A DNA stretch of 64,000 nt from Tolumonas lignilytica (GTDB taxonomy: Bacteria > Pseudomonadota > Gammaproteobacteria > Enterobacterales > Aeromonadaceae): contig NZ_AZUK01000001.1 in the NCBI RefSeq assembly GCF_000527035.1, forward strand, positions 1,456,001 through 1,520,000, written 5' to 3'. Numbering within the stretch: the first letter of the stretch is position 1; every line of letters starts with the position of its first letter. The position numbers were made by a program, and so were the translations under genes. Of this stretch, positions 7,434 to 19,400 are shown piece by piece. The notes beneath the pieces are model-generated. The model saw only the letters and a program-made list of their open reading frames with translations, made no database searches and was not told the DNA's origin.

Positions 7434-10400
7434 ATGGCATGGTTCAATTGGTTTACCCGTGATTCAGAATCGACTAGAAATAACAAAGGAATAAGTCAAC
7501 CTCTTGGCTATGTTCTAGAGCCTCGAATGCTGTTTGATGGAGCCATTGCCGCTACTGTCAACGAGGTAACAACCTCTAATAACACTACACAACATGATAC
7601 CGCCACGACTGCAACTCACACCGATACCACCAATACGCATCTAGCAGACACGTCTACCGAGTCTGCTGTTGATATAGCCAATACAATTGCAACAGCGGCA
7701 ACTAACACTTCGTCTCATAAAGAAGTAGCTTTTGTTGACACATCTGTCAGCAATTATCAGGCGTTGGTTAAGAGCATCTCGCCTAGCATTGATGTTGTTC
7801 TGCTGGATGGAAGCAAAGATGGTTTGCAACAGATGGCAAACTGGGCAACCACTCACAGAGGTTATGATGCCATCCATATTCTGTCTCATGGCTCCAGCGG
7901 AGTGCTTGAACTGGGCAGCATACAAATTACTGAACAAAATATAGCCAGCCATAGCAATGAATTACAAGCTCTAGGCCAAGCGTTAACTACGAGCGGTGAT
8001 ATTTTGCTATATGGTTGTGATATTGCTAATGGAGAACAGGGACAACTCTTTGTCAATAACTTAGCAACCATCACACATGCCGACATTGCTGCATCTACTG
8101 ATGCAACTGGCGCAACCGTTTTGGGCGGCAATTGGGCACTAGAAAGTAATGTGGGTACAGTAGATACAAAAGCTATCGCGGCGCCAACATATGATCATTT
8201 ACTAGCTACACCTATCGATGGCATTACCACATTTGGAACATCTAACGCTTATCCAGCAACGAATGTCAGTGCCGGTGGTACCGGATATGTGGTCTCAAAT
8301 ATAGTCGGATCTGGCTGGGATTTTCGTGTATTTGCAAGTTCAAATGTTGCTGATGTTGATGTTGCCGTAGAACCTTTTACTGCTCAAACAGAACTTGCTT
8401 ATGGTGGTACATCCTCTGGCGCAACTGACATTACAGCCATTCAGCTCTCTTCAAATGACGGAAAGTTGTTTGATCTGAACTCGGTCGATATTACAGTTGA
8501 TCAGGTAAATGGAACCACGGATGCCAGTTCTTATACCATCCAACTGACCGGTTATCTGAATGGAAGTGCTGTGGCTGGTGCAACTCTGACTGGTTCTGTC
8601 ACCAATGCCAGCGGAGGAGGACAATTAGTCACTTTTGATGTCAGTAGTAATACTCACTTTGATAATATTGATGCCTTCCGTGTCACACCGACAGGTACAG
8701 ATTACATCGTTGGCGCGATTGGTGTTGATAATGTGAATGCGACCAACTTTCACTATGCAACTCCCACGGTAACCTCCGCCACCTATGATGCCAGCAGCCA
8801 TGTTCTGACCGTCACTGGTGCCAGCATGACCACCGGTGACACCATAGATACCACCAAACTGACCTTAACCGGTGAAGGTGGTAACAGCTATACCCTAAGC
8901 AATTACAGCATCACTGCCAGCAGCGCCACCAGTTTTTCTGTCACTCTGAATGCTACTGATCAGCTGAATGTTGAAGGCTTACTGGATAAAAACGGCACAT
9001 CTGCCGCGGGGGGAACTACCTTTAATCTGTCTGCAGCAACGAACTGGGACAGTACGCAATCAGCATCCGCCGATTTGACTGGTAACAGCATTACTGTCAG
9101 CAATGTGCAGACTCCAACCATCACGTCGGCTACCTATGATGAAAGCACTGGTGTGCTCAACGTAACTGGCACGCATCTGATCAAACAATATGGTGCAACA
9201 AATGACATCGATGCCACCAAGCTGACCCTGACCGGTCAGAGTGGCAGCACCTATACGCTGACCAGCAACACTAGCAATGTCGAAATTACCAGTGCAACCT
9301 CTTTTACCTTAACGCTAGGTTCCATAGATAAAGCCGCTGTTAATGCTTTGCTGAATAAAAATGGCACATCTTCTGTGGGTGGCACGACCTATAATCTGGC
9401 AGCTGCTGACAACTGGAATGGCCCGATCACGGGTGGTGATATCTCTGATACCACAGGAAATGGCATTACTGTCAGTGGTGTCAACGCCACCCCGGTCATC
9501 AGCAACCTGAACGGTGACAGTGTCGCCTGGGCCGGAGAAGGCAACACTGTCACACTGGATGCTGGTTCAAATGTCTCGATGACAGACACCGAATTCAGCG
9601 CCCTGAACGGCGGTAACGGTGACTGGAACGGTGCCAGCCTGACGTTACAACGATCAGGCACAGCCATTTCCAGCGATATCCTAGGTTTTAATACTGCTGG
9701 CGCCCTCTTTACTGTCAGTGGCAGCAATCTGCAATCGGGCGGACTAACCTTTGCCACCTTTACCAATACCGGTGGCGTGCTGAGTATCAATTTCACCAGC
9801 AGCGGCACCACCGCCACCACGGCCTTAGTGAATGATGTGGCTCAACACATTACCTACCGCAACGATACCCCGTCCGGGGACGCCACAGAGCGTTTTACCC
9901 TCAGTGATGGCAACAGCAGCAGCACGGCAGATGTCACCGTGACCAGCGATACGATTTATGTCACCAATGCCACAGATACTGCAACCATTGATATTACCAA
10001 TGGCGTCAGCCTGAGCGAGGCAGTTGCCATCGCGGCAGCCGATTCAACCGGCTCACAAACGTTGGTACTGGCCAGCAATCTGGCCGGACAAACCCTGACC
10101 CTGGCCGGCAATCTCTCTCTTAACGAAAGTCTGACCATTGATGCTCATGAAGCTAATGCCAGCACGATCAGCGGCAGTACTATCAATCTCGGTTCAGGCA
10201 CCACACTCACGCTCACCACAGGCGTAGCAGATACCACGACGATTGCCAGCAGCCTGGCGAGCAGTGGTAATCTGACCAAAAGTGGTGCCGGCCATATCAC
10301 GCTGACAGGCAGCAACAGCAGTTATACCGGGACAACAAGTGTGACTGCCGGTACATTAGAGCTCGGCTCCACCACGGCGTTATCCGGCTCATCAAATGTT

Positions 10401-13400
10401 GATCTCAGCAATGGCACGACGCTGCTTATCTCGCAGAATGTCACTGTGGGTGCACTGTCAGGTTCCGGGGCGATCACGATCAACAGTGGCGACACTCTGA
10501 CCACTCTACTGAATGCAGACACCACCTTTTCCGGGGATATCAGTGGCAGCGGTGGCTTCACCATCAACCAGTCCGGGGCAGCCACTCACGCGCTGACGTT
10601 ATCCGGCACCAATACCTACACCGGAACCACAACCACCATCAACTATGGCTGGCTGAAACTGAATGGCGATGCGGCTTTATCTGACAGCGGTGCCTTGCAA
10701 ATCAACGGTCATTCCATCGTGACATTGCTGTCCGATCAGACTATAGGCAGTCTCGCCAGTAACAATAGTGCTGCCAGTCTGGCATTGGGTTCTTACACAC
10801 TGACAACTGGTGGAAATAATGCGTCAACCTCCGTCTATGGTGTCATCGCTGGTAGCGGGGCGATTGTCAAACAGGGTACTGGCACTATGTGGCTGTATGC
10901 TGCCAATACTTATAGCGGCGGCACAACACTGAACAATGGGATGATCGATGTGGGTTCTGCAACCACCATCGGCAGCGGAACCCTCACTATCAATGGCGGA
11001 TCGTTCGGTAGTTCTACCAGCAGCTATACGTTTGCCAATCACGTGCTCCTCAATGCTGACTTTCTATTAGCGGGCAGTTTCGCGCAAACATTTTCTGGCA
11101 CGGTGGATCTCGGTGGCGGCACGCGAAGCATCAATGATCAAATCAGCAGTAATCTGACTTTCTCCGGGGTGGTAAGCAACGGTAGTCTGAACATCACCAG
11201 CTCCGGCAGCGGAGCCGTTGTGCTCAGTGGTGCCAATACCTATACCGACACCACTCTGACCTCCGGTTCACTCAATATCACCAATCATACCAATCTGGGC
11301 TCCGGCTCACTGACACTGAATGGCGGAACACTCGCTATCACGGGGGCTGGTACCAGTGATGCTTCCGGCGGGAATGCCAACACCAACTATGATTTGTATT
11401 CCAATGCCCTCGTTATAACCAGCAATGGCGGTACTATTGCCGGCAATGGATCTCAACAAACCATCTGGACAGGCTCTCTGACTGGTACTGGTGCGCTGAC
11501 CAAAACGGGCAGTGGCAACCTGTTCTTCAACAACGCCAGCAGTTACAGCGGTAATATCACTGTTGCAACGGGCTTATTGGGCGCGTATGGTTCCAGCACA
11601 CTCGGTAGTGGCCAAATCTCGTTGGCGGCCAATACGACTCTCGATATTGGCGGTAGCAGTAAAACCCTTACCAACAACATTGTGCTGACCGGTAATGCTA
11701 CATTGCTCACCGATGATGCTGGCATCCTTGATAATGGCGCTATTGCGACCTTTTCCGGTAACATATCTGAGAGTGGCGGTTCACATAACCTGACGCTGAG
11801 TAATGACGATGCCAGCAATCACAACACCATCGTCTTGTCGGGCAACAACAGTTATTCCGGAACCACTACCGTCACAGCATCCAGCACGGTAGACATCGCA
11901 GCTGACAGCAATCTGGGCAGTGGTACCGTTATTCTTTCCTCTGGATCGACGCTGGAGATCACCGGCGCGACAACCATTGATAATGCGATTGCCCTCAATG
12001 GCAATGCGACTATTGCCGCCTCGACTGCAGCCACCCTATCTGGTGTTATTTCCGGTTCCAACTCACTGACCAAAAATGGCAGCAATACATTAAGTCTGAC
12101 AGGAACCGATACCTATAGCGGCAGTACAGTCGTTGCTGCTGGCACATTGCTGGTCAATGGCGCCTTGAGTGGTACATCGGGGATCACGGTTGCTTCAGGT
12201 GCCACATTGGGCGGCAGTGGCAGCCTCTTCGCGACCAGTTCAGGCAATACGTTAACCGTTCAGAGCGGCGGCACCCTTTCACCCGGCAACAGCCCCGGAA
12301 CCATAACGATCAATGGCAATCTGTCCATGAACTCTGGCAGCACCCTTGCTATAGACATTGCAGGGACGACTGCAGGAACACAATATGATCAGATCATCGT
12401 GAATGGAACGGTGGATGTCAGCGGCGCGACACTCGCCACAACACACAGTTATACGCCTGGCAGTGGCGACAGTTACACCATTATCGTCAATGATGCCAGT
12501 GACGCCATAACCGGCACCTTCAGTAGCCTAAGTGAGGGGGCAACTACAACCGCCAGTGGTGACAGCACTGTGCTGACAGCCAGCTATGTTGGTGGTACCG
12601 GCAATGACTTCACCCTGACAGCACCAACAATTCCAGTCGTGACTTCCGTTTCTTCCAGCACGGCGGACGGAACTTATAAAATTGGCGATACCATTGCTAT
12701 CAATATCACGTTTGATCAAGCAGTGACCGTCAATACGACGGGAGGAACACCTACATTACAGCTTGAAACAGGTAGCACGGATCATTCCGCCTCGTACGTT
12801 TCCGGGTCTGGCAGCAACACGCTGACATTCAGTTATACCGTGCAGCAAGGCGATACCAGTGCCGATCTCGATTATATCTCCAGCACAGCACTGACACTCA
12901 ATGGCGCAACCATTCAGGATGCACTGAATCACAACGCTAATTTAACGCTGGCAACCCCTGGTGCCTCCAATTCTCTCGGTGCAAATAAAGCTATTGTAGT
13001 GGATGGCGTACGCCCTACCGCGACTATCGCAGTGGCTGACAATGCCCTGAAAATTGGCGACACCTCGCTGGTGACCATTACTTTCAGTGAAGCCGTCACC
13101 GGCTTTACCAACGCCGACCTGACCGTGGCTAATGGCACCTTGAGTGCCGTGTCCTCCAGCGACGGTGGCACCACCTGGACCGCGACACTGACCCCAACCG
13201 CCAGCATCACCGATACCTCTAATGTCATTACGTTGGATAACACCGGCGTCACCGATGCCGCGGGGAATGCCGGCAGCGGCAGCACCGATTCCAACAACTA
13301 CGCGATTGATACCGTACGCCCAACCGCCTCGGTGGTGGTCGCTGACACCGCACTGAAAGTCGGCGATACCTCACTGGTGACCATTACCTTCAGTGAGGCC

Positions 13401-16400
13401 GTTACCGGCTTTACCAATGCCGACCTGACCGTCGCTAATGGCACCCTGAGTGCAGTCAGCAGTTCTGACGGCGGTACCACCTGGACCGCGACACTGACGC
13501 CGACCGCCAGTATCACCGACGCCAGCAATGTCATCACGCTGGATAACACCGGTGTCACGGATTTAGCCGGTAATGCCGGTAGCGGCAGCACCGATTCCAA
13601 CAATTATGCGATTGATACGGCACGACCAACCGCCTCGATTGTGGTCGCTGACACCGCACTGAAAGTCGGCGATACCTCACTGGTCACCATCACCTTCAGT
13701 GAAGCCGTTACCGGCTTTACCAACGCCGACCTAACCGTCGCCAATGGTACGCTGAGTGCGGTTTCTTCCAGCGACGGTGGCACCACCTGGACCGCGACAC
13801 TGACACCAACCGCCAGCATCACCGACACCACCAATGTCATCACGCTGGATAACACCGGTGTGGCGGATACAGCGGGTAACGCCGGCAGCGGCACCACCGA
13901 TTCCAACAACTATGCCATCGATACGGTGCGTCCGACTGCCTCGATTGTGGTCGCTAATACCGCACTGAAAGTCGGCGACACCTCACTGGTGACCATTACC
14001 TTCAGTGAGGCCGTTACCGGCTTCACCAATGCCGACCTGACCGTGGCTAATGGCACCTTGAGTGCAGTCAGCAGTTCTGACGGCGGCACCACCTGGACCG
14101 CGACCCTGACGCCAACCGCCAGTATCACCGATACCTCTAATGTCATTACGTTGGATAACACCGGCGTGGCGGATACGGCAGGTAATGCTGGTGCAGGCAG
14201 TACCGATTCCAACAACTACGCCATTGATACGGCACGCCCAACCGCCTCGGTGGTGGTCGCTGACACCGCACTGAAAGTCGGCGACACCTCGCTGGTGACC
14301 ATTACCTTCAGTGAAGCCGTTACCGGCTTTACCAACGCCGACCTGACCGTAGCTAATGGCACCCTGAGTGCAGTCAGTAGCTCTGACGGCGGCACCACCT
14401 GGTCCGCGACACTGACGCCGACCGCCAACATCACCGACACCAGCAATGTCATCACGTTGGATAACACCGGTGTCACGGATTTAGCCGGTAATGCCGGTAG
14501 CGGCAGCACCGATTCCAACAACTACGCGATTGATACCGTACGCCCAACCGCCTCGGTGGTGGTCGCTGACACCGCACTGAAAGTCGGCGATACCTCACTG
14601 GTCACTATCACCTTCAGTGAGGCCGTTACCGGCTTCACCAATGCCGACCTGACCGTCGCCAATGGCACCCTGAGTGCAGTCAACAGTTCTGACGGCGGTA
14701 TCACCTGGACCGCGACACTGACGCCGACCGCCAGCATCACCGATACCACCAATGTCATCACGCTGGATAACACCGGCGTGGCGGATACGGCGGGTAACGC
14801 AGGTGCAGGTACCACCGATTCCAACAATTATGCGATTGATACGGCACGGCCGACGGCCTCCATTGTCGTTGCCGATCCCGCGCTGAAAATCGGTGATACC
14901 TCGCTGGTGACCATTACCTTCAGTGAGGCCGTTACCGGCTTTACCAATGCGGATCTCACCGTCGCCAATGGCACCCTGAGTGCAGTCAGCAGTTCTGACG
15001 GCGGCACCACCTGGACCGCGACACTGACCCCAACCGCCAGCATCACCGACACCACCAACGTCATTACGTTGGATAACACCGGTGTGGCGGATACGGCGGG
15101 TAACGCCGGTGCCGGCAGCACCGATTCCAACAACTACGCGATTGATACCGTTCGCCCAACCGCCTCGGTGGTGGTCGCTGACACCGCACTGAAAGTCGGT
15201 GACACCTCGCTGGTGACCATTACTTTCAGTGAGGCCGTTACCGGCTTTACTAACGCCGACCTGACCGTGGCTAATGGCACCTTGAGTGCCGTGTCCTCCA
15301 GCGACGGTGGCACCACCTGGACCGCGACGCTGACACCAACCGCCAGTATCACCGATACCACCAATGTCATCACACTGGATAACACCGGTGTTACGGATTT
15401 AGCCGGTAATGCCGGCAGCGACAGCACCGATTCCAATAACTATGCCATCGATACGGTGCGTCCGACGGCCTCGGTGGTGGTTGCTGACACCGCACTCAAA
15501 ATCGGCGACACCTCGCTGGTAACCATTACGTTCAGTGAGGCCGTTACCGGCTTTACTAACGCCGACCTGACCGTGGCTAATGGCACCCTGAGTGCAGTCA
15601 GCAGTTCTGACGGCGGCACCACCTGGACCGCTACGCTGACACCAACTGCCAGCATCACCGATACCTCTAATGTCATTACGTTGGATAACACCGGCGTCAC
15701 CGATGCCGCGGGGAATACCGGCAGCGGCAGCACCGATTCCAACAATTATGCGATTGATACGGCACGACCAACCGCCTCGATTGTGGTCGCGGATACTGCC
15801 CTGAAAATCGGCGACACCTCGCTGGTAACCATTACGTTCAGTGAGGCCGTTACCGGCTTTACCAATGCGGATCTCACCGTCGCCAATGGCACCTTGAGCG
15901 CAGTCAGCAGTTCTGACGGCGGTATCACCTGGACCGCGACACTGACGCCAACCGCCAGCATCACCGATACAACCAATGTCATCACGCTGGATAACACCGG
16001 TGTGGCTGATACGGCGGGTAACGCTGGTAGTGGCAGTACCGATTCCAACAACTACGCCATTGATACCGTACGGCCGACGGCCTCCATTGTCGTTGCCGAT
16101 ACCGCACTGAAAGTCGGCGACACTTCCCTAGTCACCATCACCTTCAGTGAAGCCGTTACCGGCTTCACCAATGCCGACCTGACCGTAGCTAATGGCACCC
16201 TGAGTGCAGTCAGCAGTTCTGACGGTGGCACCACCTGGACCGCTACGCTGACACCAACCGCCAGCATCACCGATACCACCAATGTCATCACATTGGATAA
16301 CACCGGTGTGGCGGATACGGCGGGTAACGCAGGTGCAGGCAGCACTGATTCCAACAATTATGCGATTGATACGGCACGGCCGACTGCCTCGATTGTGGTC

Positions 16401-19400
16401 GCTAATACCGCACTGAAAGTCGGCGACACCTCACTGGTGACCATTACCTTCAGTGAGGCCGTTACCGGCTTCACCAATGCCGACCTGACCGTGGCTAATG
16501 GCACCTTGAGTGCAGTCAGCAGTTCTGACGGTGGCACCACCTGGACCGCTACGCTGACACCAACCGCCAGCATCACCGATACCTCTAATGTCATTACGTT
16601 GGATAACACCGGTGTGGCAGATACGGCGGGTAACGCAGGTGCAGGTACCACCGATTCCAACAATTATGCGATTGATACCGTACGTCCAACCGCCTCGATT
16701 GTGGTCGCGGATACTGCGCTGAAAATCGGCGACACCTCGCTGGTAACCATTACGTTCAGTGAGGCCGTTACCGGCTTTACCAATGCGGATCTCACCGTCG
16801 CCAATGGCACCCTGAGTGCAGTCAGCAGTTCTGACGGTGGCACCACCTGGACCGCGACACTGACGCCGACCGCCAGCATCACCGACACCACCAATATCAT
16901 CACACTGGATAACACCGGTGTGGCGGATACGGCGGGTAACGCAGGTGCAGGCAGCACTGATTCCAACAATTATGCGATTGATACGGCACGGCCGACGGCC
17001 TCCATTGTCGTTGCCGATACCGCACTGAAAGTCGGCGACACTTCCCTAGTCACCATCACCTTCAGTGAAGCCGTTACTGGCTTCACCAATGCCGACCTGA
17101 CCGTGGCTAATGGCACCTTGAGTGCCGTGTCCTCCAGCGACGGCGGTACCACCTGGACTGCCACGCTGACACCGACCGCCAGTATCACCGACACCAGCAA
17201 TGTCATCACGTTGGATAACACCGGTGTCACGGATTTAGCCGGTAATGCCGGTAGCGGCAGCACCGATTCCAACAATTATGCGATTGATACCGTTCGCCCA
17301 ACCGCCTCGGTGGTGGTCGCTGACACCGCACTCAAAATCGGCGACACCTCGCTGGTGACCATTACTTTCAGTGAGGCCGTCACCGGCTTTACCAACGCCG
17401 ACCTGACCGTGGCTAATGGCACCTTGAGTGCCGTGTCCTCCAGCGACGGTGGCACCACCTGGACCGCTACGCTGACACCAACCGCCAGCATCACCGATAC
17501 CTCTAATGTCATTACGTTGGATAACACCGGCGTGGCGGATACGGCGGGTAACGCAGGTGCAGGCAGCACTGATTCCAACAATTATGCGATTGATACGGCA
17601 CGGCCGACGGCCTCCATTGTCGTTGCCGATACCGCACTGAAAGTCGGCGACACTTCGCTGGTGACCATTACTTTCAGTGAGGCCGTTACCGGCTTTACTA
17701 ACGCCGACCTGACCGTCGCCAATGGCACCCTGAGTGCAGTCAGCAGTTCTGACGGTGGCACCACCTGGACCGCGACACTGACGCCGACCGCCAGCATCAC
17801 CGATACCACCAATGTCATCACGCTGGATAACACCGGTGTCACGGATTTAGCCGGTAATGCCGGTAGCGGCAGCACCGATTCCAACAACTACGCCATTGAT
17901 ACTGCACGACCAACCGCCTCGGTGGTGGTCGCTGACACCGCACTGAAAGTCGGCGATACCTCACAGGTGACCATTACCTTCAGTGAGGCCGTTACCGGCT
18001 TTACCAACGCCGACTTGACCGTAGCTAATGGCACCCTGAGTGCAGTCAGTAGTTCTGACGGTGGCACCACCTGGACCGCGACACTGACGCCGACCGCCAA
18101 CATCACCGACACCACCAATGTCATCACGTTGGATAACACCGGTGTCACAGATTTAGCCGGTAATGCCGGTAGCGGCAGCACCGATTCCAACAACTACGCC
18201 ATTGATACGGTACGGCCAACCGCTTCGATTGTGGTCGCCGATTCAGCCCTGAAAATAGGCGACACCTCCCTAGTCACCATCACCTTCAGCGAAGCCGTGA
18301 CCGGCTTCACCAATGCCGACCTGACCGTGGCTAATGGCACCCTGAGTGCAGTCAGCAGTTCTGACGGTGGCACCACCTGGACTGCCACGCTGACGCCGAC
18401 CGCCAGCATCACCGACACCACCAATGTCATCACATTGGATAACACCGGTGTGGCGGATACGGCCGGTAACGCAGGTGCAGGCAGCACCGATTCCAACAAC
18501 TACGCCATTGATACCGTACGCCCAACCGCCTCCATTGTCGTTGCCGATCCCGCACTCAAAATCGGCGACACTTCCCTAGTCACCATCACCTTCAGTGAGG
18601 CCGTTACCGGCTTTACTAACGCCGACCTGACCGTCGCCAATGGTACGCTGAGTGCGGTTTCTTCCAGCGACGGCGGTACCACCTGGACCGCGACACTGAC
18701 GCCGACAGTTAATATTGTCGATTCGACCAACATGATTACGTTAGATAATACTGGCGTAACTGATCTGGCCGGTAATGCTGGAAACGGAACTACCGATTCT
18801 AATAATTACGACATTAATTCTGTTCCACCCGGTGGAGATCCTCAATTTAAAGTCACCGATGGAGCTGCGGGTTCAAGCGTGACAACAAGCAGCGCCAATA
18901 CACAAAACCAAATAGCAGTAATCAGTGCCTCAAGCACAGAAAATGGAACATCTGGTTCGCCAACCACCATTTTCACCACCACGTCACTCGGTGAAACCAC
19001 CCCGACGACTGCAACGATCTTCAGTAACGCCACGCAAGGTGGTAGTGCGACGGCACCAACAACTATTACCTCTGTATTTTCTGATCACGGTATCGGCGGA
19101 CAGGAGCTCGGTGCCCTACACAGTGGCAATCCATCCAATGGCCCGGCACTTGGTGGCTCATCAACACTGGCCGGCCTGTTTGGCGGTATTCCATTACCAG
19201 GCAACACACCGCTAACGATTTTTTCTGGTAGTAGTTGGAATCCAGTCCTTGGTGCAGGAACTGGAAGCAACTCCTTAACAACACCAACATCGGTATTTGG
19301 TGCGCCGGTCTTTGCCACACAATTAAGTGAATTAGATCTGTATGAACATCAGCAACTGGCCGCCATCGAAGCAGCATTACTCAACTTGAAACAACAACCC

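Noticed and set aside
12929..18733. A regular series of minus-strand open frames of about 101 residues, one per repeat
   Set aside because: They are antisense shadows created by the 306-bp in-phase repeat and high GC third positions; no ribosome sites and the plus-strand frame is clearly coding.
13008..18821. CRISPR-like or satellite appearance of the repeats
   Set aside because: The units are 306 bp, contiguous, have no unique spacers and encode an uninterrupted protein.
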